From: Myrmaecium sp. VS I D KN 1
Lineage: Eukaryota > Ascomycota > Dothideomycetes > Valsariales > Valsariaceae
Assembly: GCA_019775845.1 (NCBI GenBank)
Contig: JADQAV010000009.1
Location: forward strand, 1 to 64,000
DNA: 64,000 bases
Direction: 5' to 3'
The position numbers and the translations under genes were made by a program. The notes beneath the pieces were generated by a model. It saw only the letters and a program-made list of their open reading frames with translations, ran no database searches and was not told where the DNA came from. Positions 35,540-47,727 of the stretch are shown piece after piece; position 1 is the first letter of the stretch; the number at the start of each line of letters is the position of its first letter.

Positions 35540-38500
35540 CTTCCTTTGCGCGGTGCTTCCTTGTGTTACCCGGTCTGAGGCACGGTTCGTTCATTCATGC
35601 TGTGTTACCATTTCTCCCTCGTCAACCCCCTGGGTATCTCCAGCCAGCACCGGAGTACGAGAAAAGCGCCGCACGAAGGGGGGAGGGTTGCTCGTTCATC
35701 GCGGGCATGCAATGCATGTCATGGATGGGATCCTCCTTGGTTTGCAGGCTTTCCATGGGGAGCAAGAATTGGCGATGTCCGACGCCGCCATTAGTGAAGC
35801 GCACTTGCTTTGTTGAGGATGAGAAGAATAAGGAGGAGGAGGAGGCTTTTTTCCCCCTCGTCTTCCCTTGAAGCTTGTCTGGTGCAACGGACAGGACCAC
35901 CATGGGTTGCACCGTAGGCGCTTCGCTGGCTGAGACATGGGGCCGTGTGAACGGTTGGTGATCTTCCCGCTTCACTCTTCTTTTCTTTGTTTCTCCGAGG
36001 TTCCTCGGTCTTTCCTGACCGTACCGTCATGCCGTTCTGCTTCTTTGGGTTTGGTGTCGAGGTTGCTTTTTCTTTTCCCGTTCAGAACGTAGCCACGGAT
36101 GACCTCGTCACTCACTCTCCACGGTTAACCTCTTCGAACGCCCCTGACACCGAGGTATCTACTGCGGATCTGCCCGCTCCGTCGGAACCCATTTCCGGTC
36201 AGAGCCTCAAAAAGCCTGCCCAGCCATGCATGCATGGGGATTGCGCACTTAGGAAGTGTATCCGGCCACGTATCACTTAAGCAGAGAAGGGAAAGAGAGA
36301 GAGGATAGGAACGAGACGGCTCACCCATATCCACCTACCGGGCGCTTCCTATTCGTACTTCCTTTCTCTCACCGTCTGCCACACTTTAGGAGTGCGCCAA
36401 ACCCGGAGTGGACTTGTTTGATCCGGCACCTTCCCTTTTTCCCATGCTTGTACAGGCAGGTAGATGCACGTCTTCGTCCTTTACCGGATGTTCCGACTCG
36501 TACTCTAGCTTGAACACGCTGTTCGTGTGGAGAGACAGAGAGAGAGCATCTATCGGTGTGAATACATGGCGCGGGAAGGGGAAAGGGATTGCGATTTTCC
36601 CTTTGCCCGAATTCTGAAATTTGGTGGAGTGGAGACGGTGGTGTCTAGTAATTAGTGCGCTTCACCGGCGAGAGCGCACGTTCGGGTGAAAGAGAGAGGT
36701 GATGAGGGGAACGAAGGAGAGAGTTCGGGTTGGGGTGGTGTAACCGTTCGTAAAGAGAGCGAAAGAGAGAAAGCGGTGGACGTCGTGTCTTCTTCTCCTA
36801 CAACCGGGGACATGGTGAAAGGCCCGTCACGATAGCATCAATTCATCTCCTTCCCTGCGCCGACTTCATCTCTTACTCCCACTACCCCCTTTCAGTTTCC
36901 TCCTCTCTTCACCGTTCACCGTTTGACCAACAGGGAAACCCGTAATCGGGCATCCACCTCTTCGTTGTCGCACTCGTGCCATGTACGTACCGCCGTCTCA
37001 ACGTGTCGTGTTTTCTTCCCCATCCCCATTCCCTCCCTTCTCGGACAATTAATTCGCGCCCCTATACGACCAGGTCCGTCGTCCCCGCCAAAGTAACCAA
37101 TCTTCTCTTGCCCTTCCTCATCACTTAGCCTCCTCCCGCCGCCGCGCGCTCACTCTTCTTCGCCTTTTACAGGAAATGGGAAACTCGAGACAGGAGAAGA
37201 AGACCCATAACCACCACGCCCTCCGCTCGGAGCTAGACATCATACCGCAACATCCCAGCGAAGCAAGACGAGGGAGATCCTCTCTCGCGCCCCAGTTCAT
37301 GCACCTACCCGTCCCGTCCTACACAACGCGCAAAACCTCGCCCCGGTTTCCTCCGCCCTCGCAACTCCGATGTCGCATCTCCCCTCCCCTTCTCCACCGC
37401 TCAGCGTATGCGGTGAGAAGGAGAGACAGAGAGAGGGGGTGTGGTTAAGTGTGAAACCGTACGAGGACGGCTGCTTGGAAAATCCACCTTGCGTATCTCA
37501 AACGGAACCGGGGCGCGAGTCACCGCAACTGCTCTTGTTTGATGGCGGTTGGGGCTTTTTTCGTCCTTTCGTTTTCTTCTTCTCTTTGCTCGTGATGGCG
37601 CGTGATGCTTTTACTCTTGCTTTTTTTTCCCTTCGGAATCTCGTCTGCTGTTCAGGTCCTCGCGCGCCCTGCTTCGACTTTCGTCAAGGGGAAAGAGGCG
37701 CGGTGGATGCCGAAGGGACATCCTTCCAAAGCAGTGAAGTAGTGCAATCCACCTTGAGGCTCTGCCGCTGTAGCACATTTGGAGCGACAGGGGGAGCGCG
37801 GGTCGCCTTCTCACCGGTCAATCGGTCGACCGGTCGGTCAGATAGTGGAAAGCCGCAGGATCTGGCTCGCGCTGGCTGTGCGCTTCCACCACCCTCCCCC
37901 TTTCCCCCCGGCCTTTTCCGAGGACCTTGGAGGGAGGGACGGGGAAAAGCTTCTTCCCTCCTCCCTGCTCATCTGACTGATGCTGGTTCGTGACAGGTGG
38001 GTGGTGAGTGGAGGGCGCGCAGATGATGCGGGTTCCCGTGTCGGTCGTTGAACGGATGTGGGGAATGAGCAGGTGGAGAGGCAGGGAAGGAGGGAGGGAG
38101 CGTGTGTGGCCTCCCTTCTGTACGTTCATTTGATGGAACGGGATGGCAGGGGGGGTGGTGTTGAGGGTGGCCCGATGAGTCGCGGCTCCGTGATCAGAAG
38201 GGTGTTTTGTGCTTCCCATGGTGGACTGCAGATCAATTGGACCGACAGGTGCCCAGGGAGTTTTGAAAGGGACACATGCTATCGTTCGAAAGTGACCTCG
38301 CGATGCCGACGTGCGTTGTATGCCTGATGATGCGCGCCTTACTTTCAAGGCATCGTGGTAGACGGAGTGCCACCGTTCGACCAATCATCGACCTCCGCGG
38401 ACCGAAAAGGGGAATCGTTGAACTGGCTCGGCTGAGGCGCTGAACGGGTGGAGGCCTATAGCAGTCGCCGTTGCAAGGCTGGACATCTCCTCCCCCCGGA

Positions 38501-38773
38501 GCTCACGGCAAGATTTGGTGAGTCGACGCTTGCGGTGGGAGTATGTATCCGAGATATTTAGTGTTTGGAACCCCTTGAGAGAGAGCTACGGATCCGGAGA
38601 AAGGGCGGTCCTGTGGGGGGAGAGAAGCACGGTGTTCCAATAGGCACACTATATCATGGTGAATGGAGGAGCTAAATAGTCAACCGTTTTCCTGCCGTTG
38701 ATTTATACGTACATGACTATCGTATCCGTTTTTCCTTTTATGGACATGCAAATGTAGACCCATCTCACTCACA

Positions 38774-41700
38774 CTAGCCGAGCAAATTCAAACGCTTAAA
38801 CTTCTTCACCACCGGCGGCTCCTTCTTTCGCCCCGTGTCATGGAGCGCATCCCAGAGCACCCCATCAGCACCCGATGGCCTCTCCTCCTCCCCTTCCACC
38901 TTCGGCTTCTCCTCCGCCTCCCACACCTCACCCACACACCCCTCGCACAACGTCACCACCTCCACCATACCCCTCTCCACCGCCTCAGCCCGTTCCCTCA
39001 TCCCTCTCCGGACGAGCCCCTCCACCAGCCGCGAAATCTCATCGCTCACAAGGTTCACCCGTTCGATCAGCCGTTCGATGCTGCTCACCAGGTATCCCTC
39101 TTCGTACACCGTCCCCTTCTTGCCCCGTGCCCTCTTCCGCTCCTCCCGACGCCGATTCTTGCTCGTCTTCCGACTCACGCCCGTCGCCACCGTGCCCTGG
39201 CTGCCCGTGTACCGCGTCATGAACGTGCCGCCCGACGTCGTCACCTCGCTGGGCGCGAGGGACACGTTGTCCGGGATGTCCACGCCAGCCGCCGCGGCCG
39301 CCGCGGCCTCACCACCAAAGAAAGCCAAGGGGTCCTCCCGCTTCTTCTGCCGCAGCTCCCGTAGCCGGGGCACCTGAGCGTTCAGCTGGCCCTTGAATTC
39401 GGCCAGCAGCTCCGTCGTCGACCCGGAACCCTCGATCAGACCGGGATCGATGATCTCGGTGAGCAGTTCCCGGCGGCCCTTGAGCGCGACGATCCGCATC
39501 GCCTCCGCGTACCAGTGGCCCCGGCAGAAGAGCTTGGCCGCCGTCTCGACGTCGGCCAGGTAGTCCAGATGGATGGTGGCGGCGGCGAGGAAGTCGCTGG
39601 ACTCGGTGAGCGCGTCGGCCAGCGTCTCGGCGAGCGCGGTGACCTCGTCGTCCGAGATGTCCGAAGCGAGAGACGCGCTCGAGAGCGACTCGCGCCACAT
39701 GTGCGCCAGTCGGTAGTTCTCGCTTGCCAGCGCGTGGAGGGAGAGCGACTCGTACGCGAGACCGGCTTCGCGGAAGCGGTTGCGGGAGTGGAGGAAGTCC
39801 GCGTAGAGGCGGGTGAGCTCGGAAAGCTGGGCGGGTTGGTATTTGTATAGTTCGAGCGCGGCGCTGTATAGCTCGTGCTCCTCAACGTAAGACTTGAGCT
39901 CTTCGAAGGCGGAGAGATCGAATAGGTGTGTGAGGGCCTTTTCGTGTCGGCCGAGCGCGTCGTCGATGGCGAATTGGCGTCGGAGGGGGGTCATTCCTTG
40001 AAGGGACTCGAGATAGGGGAGGTATTCGCGTGGGTCTTTCTGAGACTGTTGGGCAATCAGGAGGGCGAGCTCGAGGTTATATAGTCCGAGGGCGCTGTCG
40101 TAGAGTCTGTTGACGTCCGCTAAGAAGCAGATATGCTCCGCCGCCCTTTCTGCGAGCTCCTCTTGTCCTGAGATGCGTAAGCAAAATGCGACGAAAGAGG
40201 TGATCCAATCATACCTTGAAGCTTCGCGACCACCCGAAGGCCAGCCTCCAATGCGGGCGGTTGCTTACAGACGTGCGCGGTGATGATATTTTGCAGGTTA
40301 GACGCCGTTTCCGTCTCGAGTACTTGGAGAAAAGCATCGCAGATTCGGTTGACCTTGGACTCCTGGGCAACTGTGCTGTTTGTCGATGGACTCATTTCTT
40401 GGACGGCCGAAGTGCCCTGTGTAAGTGCCTTCTTAGAGGTTTCTCGATACATGGTCTGCGCAACATCTTCATCTCTGTAGTGGATGAGTATGGGAACGAC
40501 AATACTAAAGCAATAGAACTTACCTAAGCTGGGAAAGGAACAAGTCGATGTGCTCTGCCTTTTTGACCTGCTTGATGAAATCCTTTACGTGCGACATGAA
40601 CTGAGCTGGAGCGTGATCATGTAAGATGTTCATATCGACTCTTTGGTTGCGGCAGGCCAGGAAAGCAGTCTTGTAGTCCAGTGATTCGACCGCCCGTCGG
40701 ATACCAGCTAGTACTAGTGCTCGAGGGTAGATTGTCTCAAGATTACCTCGTGGCATCTGGAGGACGACCGAATAGACGGACGGCATTACAGCAACCAATT
40801 TCGCCCCCCTCTCAATGGCTCGGCATCTCTCGTCCTTCTCAGGTTCATCTGGCGGTACTTCCAATTCATTCACAGGAGCCATGTGGATGAACTTGAGGTG
40901 ATGCTGAGTAGTCGTGAACAGAACATGAGCAGCCGTGACAAGAAAAGAGGTACAGTTGCGGACAAGCACCCGTCCATTTGCAAATAGCGCCCCATTCGCG
41001 GTCAAGGCAAAGGCAATGGTCTCTTCACCATGCTTCGCTACTTGCACCCAAGGCGCGGATTTCGGAAGTTTAGCGATAGGAGACCATTGGTCATCCTCAG
41101 AGAGCTCAAACATCGAACCATCCGAGTATTCAACGCAAATACATCGCCAGTCCAAGGTGCTCGATAATGTGCAGATACGGCCTTGTTGTGGCATGGAAAT
41201 AGGGAGATTGGCTTTGCCATCGAAGGGTAGGAGGACAGAGATTCCCGTCTCGGCCTCTTCCGCTAGTACGTGGACTTCCGATTCTCCTCGAAAGCAGATC
41301 TGGCGGGTATTGTATCCCGGTTCTGCGGTGTAATTCCAGAGTAGTGCGGGTTCTGGGGTTGGCTTGGTCCGAACGTCGTATTCGTAAACATAAACGTCTG
41401 CTTCGCATAATACAGCCACTTGGGTGCTCGAAGCGTTCACAGCAACATCCTTGGCGTTCTTTTCCAAGGCTACTTCGTGCCGGGCCATAGGTGGGGGTAC
41501 GTTAGCCACTCTAAGAGGTGTCAATTTGAGGTTGCCTATGACGAATTAGCTATATGAAATGTTTAATCGAGGGGAACACCTACAGCCATCAATTACAGGC
41601 GTGAGTCCATAATCACTGGGTGGCGAGGTTGGTCCGCCTGAGACCACAAACGCGTATTCCAGGCTTTGCAATGATTCTGGCATATTGTTAGAACTCAACG

Positions 41701-42854
41701 GCCCAAGATGATTGATCAGCCTTACCAGAACAGCTGAGAGCAAGACAAAGGGGCCTCTCTGGATGCCACTGAGCCCGCATCATTTCTCCGGTGTAGAACT
41801 CATCGGGATTTCTGATCTCCTTCTTGAGATAATAGTGGTAATTGCCCATGGTCCAAAGTTGCACGCGGTCTTTGAAGCAGATAGCAAGGCAGCTGGAGTC
41901 ACAATTCCACCGAAGGTCAATGCTGCTTCCCCAGTCAGAGAGATCTTCTGCACTCAGTCGTAGACTGAATTGGCCGTGGCGGAGACCGTTGCGCTCGAAG
42001 AAGACAATGTCCACACGATCTTCGAACCGCTGCACGCCAGCCATAAGGTTACCAGCGGGCCTCCAACTCAGCGCTCCTTCCAGACCATCTACCGGCTCGC
42101 TGACACTGTCAAGGACTCCTTCTCTTGTGTACACTCGGATCATTCGCCTCTTGTTCTCTTCAATGGTGTTGATGGCCATATATGCCCCGTCGCCTCTCCA
42201 GCTGATTGTGACTCTCTTGTCATCGAGAGGACTAAGGACCCCTTCATCCACCTTTTCAGGCATTGTCGGATCTCGCAGCGCTTTTGCTCTTTTGCCCTGA
42301 AACTGGGTCTCTCGCTTTCCCCAGCCAACATTGACGTGCTTAGAGAGCTTGACATCTTCAACGTTGAGAGTGGCGCTTGTGATGTTCTCGAAATCCCTTG
42401 TCATATACAGGAGGGTGTGAACGTTGGTGGAGATGACGAGCAATTCTTCATCTGGTGACCAAGCCGCGCTTGATATGCCCGCATCAACGGAACCCACAAT
42501 TTCAATCATATCCTCACCTGGAAGAGGATCTTCCCGAACGATGACAATATCGCCGCCAGCGAGAATCAAACAGCACATGGAAGTGTCCGAAAAATACTGA
42601 AGACTAACAATGTTGTCGACCGCCAACTCTGGGTTCGGAGAGGGCGCATCCCAGGAAGCGATGAGCGTAAGTCTCTCATCCAGAGGCCCCTCTCCATCCT
42701 GTAGACGTCTGATTTCGATGACCGCGCTGGCTTCGGAAGGCCCAAATGCGCATATCAAGGAAGCGGAGGATGCGTCCCAGGCTGTTGCGGTCAGTGGCAG
42801 ACTGCTGCCCGCGAACTTCGCCACCGAGCGAGCGATGTTCCTCAAGTTGCGCAT
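38774..42854 (-). CDS. ELP1: Elongator complex subunit Elp1 (IKI3/IKAP)
   Basis: Scaffold of Elongator, which makes the 5-carboxymethyl modifications on wobble uridines of tRNA. Exons on the minus strand: 42854-41726, 41676-41584, 41535-40524, 40474-40215, 40167-38774; 1295 residues, all phases agree, introns 47-49 bp. The start MRNLRNIARSV is the usual one; an ATG 42 bp upstream in frame is not needed. The N-terminal half is two beta-propellers (SLPLTATAWDA, AAWSPDEELL, VTISWRGDGAY). The C-terminal half is TPR-like helices (HICFLADVNRLYDSALGLY, PLRRQFAIDDALGRHEKAL). The basic tRNA-binding stretch KTSKNRRREERKRARGKKG is present, followed by the dimerisation region. It lies tail-to-head with COX8. 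Confidence 0.97.
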
Positions 42855-43228
42855 GATTCGGAAACCTATAGTCCTCCTCGAGGAAGCAACGGTCAAAGTA
42901 GCCTATCAGCCGTGCTGGCGCATTTGCACATAGGTCGATATATCAATGTTGTTCACATAGATTTTTTTGAAGGGTTGCACTAGTCGTCGGGCGGATAGCC
43001 GAGACTCCCCATCCAATGATCAGGGCCCTCTAGCAATTACCGAACAACGCTGCAACGATTTCAATATGCGATCATACACGGCCGGAATCAACGATTCATT
43101 GCTTGCAATGGTGTCCATTGTATGTACATATGCTACATTAGCAAGTGATCCCGGTTCAGCCCTTCCACTAGACGCCCGATCGACACCCTTGTCGGTCCGT
43201 CTCACCAACAACATCCTGTCACCATCCA
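42855..43228. other. Intergenic between COX8 and ELP1
   Basis: This 374-bp block contains the COX8 3' end and the ELP1 promoter. Nothing else was recognised. Confidence 0.6.
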
Positions 43229-43578
43229 CTAGTTCTTGTAGGTCTGCCAGACTGCGGAATGTTAGAATCGGGCACGGAGTCATGCTTTGACACTGTAGAG
43301 GCTTACCGGCAATGCCGAAGGGGGCTCCGAAGCCGGCAACTGCGTATTTCATTAGTGAACCGGCCATTCAAATCGTCGTTCGAGCACCACGAACCGCAGT
43401 AGAGAGTGTAGCGGAGCCAGAAGAATCGGGTCAAGGGGTTGAAGGGGATGTTGCTGCGGGGGCCTTCGGGGTAGTGGTAGTCGCTGCCCATGCGAGGACG
43501 GGAAGCATGGAAGCCACGGCGGGCAACCAGCTGCTGGACGGTGCGCGGAGAGGCGCGGAGAGTGGCGCGGGAAAGCAT
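43229..43578 (-). CDS. COX8: Cytochrome c oxidase subunit VIIc (yeast Cox8)
   Basis: Small single-span subunit of mitochondrial complex IV. Exons on the minus strand: 43578-43395, 43339-43307, 43251-43229; 79 residues. The N-terminus is a mitochondrial presequence (MLSRATLRASPR, cleavage likely near the RRGFHASR segment). The conserved YHYPEGPRSNIPFNPLTRFF precedes the membrane segment VAGFGAPFGIAV and the end VWQTYKN. Exon 2 is only 33 nt and exon 3 only 23 nt, both needed to rebuild the family C-terminus. The gene is head-to-head with MTR4, the two ATGs 312 bp apart. Confidence 0.93.
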
Positions 43579-43890
43579 CTGGAGCTCGGTCAGATATCAA
43601 TTCATCAATTGTGTGCTGGGCGCTGGTCGCATACTTTGAGTGGAGAGTGACGGGCTGAGCTTGGTGAATGGAGATGTTTGCGTAGAGCTTGTTCGTCAGA
43701 GGTCGCGGATGGGCAGGATCGAACGATGCGGACGGAATATGCCGTCTCCGATAAGATCCTGTCGAAAGCTCGGGTAATGCCAAGGAAAGATTTTGGGAGA
43801 ACAAGACCTGCCTCAGCAATCTACACAACTTCGGGCGCTCATCACCGCTTCTATTTCGACTCTTCCTGCGCTGCTCCTGAGTCGCCCGAT
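43579..43890. promoter_or_regulatory. Compact bidirectional promoter, COX8/MTR4
   Basis: 312 bp separate two divergent start codons, so both promoters and both 5' leaders must fit here. No specific factor site is claimed. Confidence 0.6.
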
Positions 43891-46800
43891 ATGGATGAGC
43901 TCTTCGACGTGTTCGAGGATGGCCCTCAGCCCAGCAGGGACGTGGATCAGGCCGCAGCCGATCAAATGTCCAAAAAGCGGCAAGCCAACGGCGATGTCAA
44001 GGCAGGCGCCAGCGACGAGAACACCACAGCGGATGGAGTCAGTACAACCCAGGATTCCAGCGTCCCCGTAGATGCCCAGGCGACAAAGCGGGTAAAGCGC
44101 GACGAGCCTGATCCTGTCGTCACCGATGCTTTTGAAACAGAGCAATCCCGCGAGCTTGCCCCATCAGCTGGATTACAAGCGCAGAAGGACGAGTCGGCTG
44201 TGGTCCTTTCACACCAGGTCAGGCATCAGGTTGCTCTACCGCCGGACTACGATTATGTCCCCATTTCGCAACACAAGCCGCCCGCGGAGCCTGCTCGCCG
44301 ATATCCGTTCACCCTCGATCCTTTCCAACAGGTGTCAATAGCATCTATCGAACGGAACGAAAGTGTGCTCGTGTCCGCGCATACCAGTGCAGGAAAGACG
44401 GTGGTTGCTGAATACGCAGTAGCGCAGTGCTTGCGGAACAAGCAAAGAGTCATCTATACCAGTCCTATCAAGGCCTTGAGCAACCAGAAATACCGGGAGT
44501 TCACGGCGGAGTTTGGAGATGTCGGCCTCATGACCGGAGACGTGACGATCAACCCCACCGCGACATGCTTGGTCATGACCACTGAAATCTTGCGCTCTAT
44601 GCTGTACAGGGGTTCAGAGATCATGCGTGAAGTGGCGTGGGTTATCTTCGATGAGGTCCACTACCTGCGCGACAAGTCTCGTGGTGTTGTATGGGAGGAA
44701 ACCATCATCTTGCTGCCGGATCAAGTGAGATACGTCTTCCTGTCTGCTACAATTCCTAATGCTATGCAATTCGCGGAATGGATTACGAAAACGCACAATC
44801 AGCCTTGTCACGTTGTTTACACCGATTTCAGGCCCACTCCGCTACAACACTACTTCTTCCCAGCCGGAGCCGACGGCATATTCTTGATTGTGGATGAGAA
44901 GGGAACCTTTCGTGAGGAGAACTTCCAGAAAGCCATGACGTCCATTGCGGACAAGCAGGGTGATGATCCGAACGATCCAAACGCGAAGCGCAAGGGCAGA
45001 GGAAAAGATAAGAAGCTGAACAAAGGCGGTCAAAAAGGGCCTAGTGATATCTACAAGATCACGAAGATGATCATGTTGAAAAACTACAACCCAGTAATCG
45101 TGTTCAGCTTCAGCAAACGTGAATGCGAGAACCTGGCTCTTTCGATGGCGTCGCTTGCCTTCAACGATGACTCCGAGAAGGCAATGGTTGCCAAAGTTTT
45201 CAATAGTGCGATCGAGATGCTCTCGGAGGAGGATCGACAATTACCTCAGATCCAGCATCTCCTTCCCTTGCTTCGACGCGGCATCGGTGTCCATCACTCC
45301 GGACTTCTCCCAATTCTGAAAGAGACTATCGAAATCCTGTTCCAAGAAGGGCTTATCAAGGTCCTGTTTGCAACGGAGACATTCTCGATTGGTTTGAACA
45401 TGCCTGCAAAGACTGTGGTTTTTACGAGTGTACGGAAGTTCGATGGCATTTCTCAGCGGTGGGTGACGCCTTCTGAGTTTATTCAGATGTCCGGTAGAGC
45501 TGGTAGGCGTGGTCTTGACGACCGTGGTATTGTTATCATGATGATCGATGAGAAGATGGAGCCCACAGTGGCGAAGGAGATTGTCCGTGGAGAGCAAGAT
45601 AAACTGAACTCCGCTTTTCACCTCGGCTACAACATGATTCTCAACCTCATGAGGGTGGAAGGCATATCTCCGGAATTCATGCTGGAGAAGTGCTTTTTCC
45701 AGTTCCAGAACACCGCCAGCGTCTCTGGTCTGGAGAAGCAACTTGGAGAGCTTGAGGCTGAAAGGGCAAGCCTCGAGATACCCGACGAAAGCACGATCAA
45801 AGAGTATTACGAGTTACGGCAACAGCTGGATCTGTACACGAAGGATATGCGCGACGTCATCACCCACCCTAACTACTCTCTTCAATTCATGCAGCCCGGG
45901 CGTCTCGTACGTGTTAAGCACAAAGACTTCGATTTTGGATGGGGCGCCGTTGTCAATTACAACCAGTTGAAACCAAGCAAGAACCAGCCCGATGCCAAGT
46001 TGAGCCCTCAGCAGTCGTACGTGGTGGATGTCTTACTCCAGGTGGCTGAGGATGCAACCTTTGCCCCGCGGTCGACCCAGGATTTACCGCCTGGAGTTCG
46101 TCCTCCCGCACCAGGGGAACGGGGAAAAATGGAGGTAGTCCCGGTACTGCTTTCTTGCATAGATGCAATTGGTCATCTACGTTTATTCTTGCCGCAAGAA
46201 TTAAAGTCTGCCGACCAGAGGAACAGCGTGCGCAAAGCTCTAGAGGAAGTGAAGAAGAGGTTCCCGGATGGAATCGCTATCCTTGATCCTATCGAAAATA
46301 TGGGCATCACTGACGAATCCTTTAAAAAGCTTCTCAGGGTAAGTTGCTTGGGAGAATGAGAGGGACATGTCGAGCTAACCCTGTTATAGAAAATCGAGGT
46401 TCTTGAGTCGCGGCTTTTGGCGAACCCGCTTCACAACTCTCCGAGGTTGACAGACCTGTATAATCAATATGCGAGTAAGGTCGCGCTTACCAACAAAATT
46501 AAGGATGTGAAGAAGGAAATCCAGAAGGCCCTCTCAATTATGCAGCTGGACGAGCTCAAATGCCGAAAGCGGGTGTTGCGTAGGTTGGGCTTCACAAATG
46601 AAGCCGACGTGGTCCAGCTGAAAGCTCGCGTTGCATGCGAAATCAGCACTGGTGACGAACTGGTTCTCAGCGAACTTTTGTTTAACCGCTTCTTCAACGA
46701 ACTTACCCCGGAACAGTGTGCTGCATGTCTGAGTTGTTTTATCTTCGAGGAGAAGAGCAACCAAGCTCCAGCACTCAAGGAAGAGCTGCAGAAGCCCTAC

Positions 46801-47182
46801 CGTGAGATTCAAAATCAAGCACGAATCATCGCCAAAGTTTCACAGGAAAGCAAGCTGCCTGTGAACGAGGACGACTACGTTGCAACTTTCAAGTATGAGC
46901 TTATGGAAGTCGTTTACGAATGGTCAAAGGGGGCTTCCTTTGCGCAGATTTGGTATGGGTTCCCTGGCTTTTTTATCTTGCTGTCGCTAACCGCACCATA
47001 GCAAAATGACGGATGTTTATGAAGGCAGCCTCATCCGTCTTTTCAGACGGCTGGAGGAGTTGTTACGACAGATGGCACAGGCGGCGAAAGTCATGGGCAG
47101 CGAGGATCTTGAACATAAGTTCGAGGAGGCCTTGACGAAGGTGCGGAGGGACCTGGTAGCAGCACAATCTCTGTACTTGTGA
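43891..47182 (+). CDS. MTR4: ATP-dependent RNA helicase Mtr4/Dob1
   Basis: Ski2-like DExH helicase that feeds RNA to the nuclear exosome, in TRAMP and alone. Exon 1 is 43891-46338, exon 2 46390-46952, exon 3 47002-47182; introns 51 and 49 bp; 1063 residues. The start [11 protein letters not shown] is the family start; upstream in-frame ATGs are ignored. Motifs in order: Walker [25 protein letters not shown] (Walker B), LSATIPNA (motif III), [22 protein letters not shown] and [10 protein letters not shown] (motif VI). The KOW-bearing arch follows ([18 protein letters not shown]). The helical C-terminus ([20 protein letters not shown]) crosses the last intron. The acidic, Ser/Asp-rich N-terminus is variable in the family. 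Confidence 0.98.
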
Positions 47183-47727
47183 GGAGTTTCACAGTACATC
47201 TCGGTTTGCGTAGCGGAGTCTTGGTTAGCAAAGGCGTTACTGGGGGCTGCCATACACATGCATCGGCGTCAATCACGGTTAAGGTGTGATTTGTTAGTAT
47301 CAACAGTCCATGTACTCGCGGGATACAGTAGATCATCTATTGCAGTGTGAATAAAAGTCTGTATATTACCGTTTTCATTCACCAGTAACCAGTCTCGACG
47401 GAATTGCATTGTCAGGAAGCTCGCCGGCGTACTTTGTTACTACCAAACCCGGGAAACATCCGCCGTATCCAACTCACACGTGTGACTTGTACCAAGTGGC
47501 GGTGGTCTCGTTGTTCAAGCACGGTCGAAACGTCAAAGGGCTCTTGGCGATGAGCTAGCAACCGGCTACCTTCCCGACCTACAACCTCCGCTCCAACGTA
47601 CACCCAACCCCCTCCTTCCCCTTGTGAAAAACTTCCCAACACCCAGCAGCTGTAACGGCTGGCTGTGCACTCTACTCTTACACACTTTTGCTACACTTCT
47701 CTTCCACCGAGGGAAGATTTTGTAGTC
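47183..47727. other. Intergenic between MTR4 and STS1
   Basis: This 545-bp block carries the MTR4 3' region and the STS1 promoter. A CT/AC-rich leader precedes STS1. No gene seen. Confidence 0.6.

Larger units (their letters stand above)
31299..38773. other. Gene-poor block, about 7.5 kb, downstream of the ECL1-like gene
   Basis: No gene, RNA or mobile element recognised. It holds several simple repeats, T-rich sequence at 31380-32200, a TAGGTACCTA-type cluster near 33960-34210 and CT/GA-rich tracts near 36500-37500. A plus-strand frame of 84 codons from 36030 has less biased composition than its surroundings, but no homology is recognised. Confidence 0.6.

Noticed and set aside
36030-36280. 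84-codon frame with fairly normal composition (MPFCFFGFG...)
   Set aside because: No homology or splice continuation recognised; chance open frame cannot be excluded.
17856-38773. Hidden LTR element, provirus or DNA transposon in the gene-poor block
   Set aside because: No reverse transcriptase, integrase, capsid or transposase motifs and no long terminal direct or inverted repeats seen by eye.
38835-39377. Long plus-strand frames antisense to ELP1 and PBP1 (also 2503-3078, 3094-3735)
   Set aside because: Shadows of conserved exons on the opposite strand, with Ser/Arg/Pro/His-rich translations.
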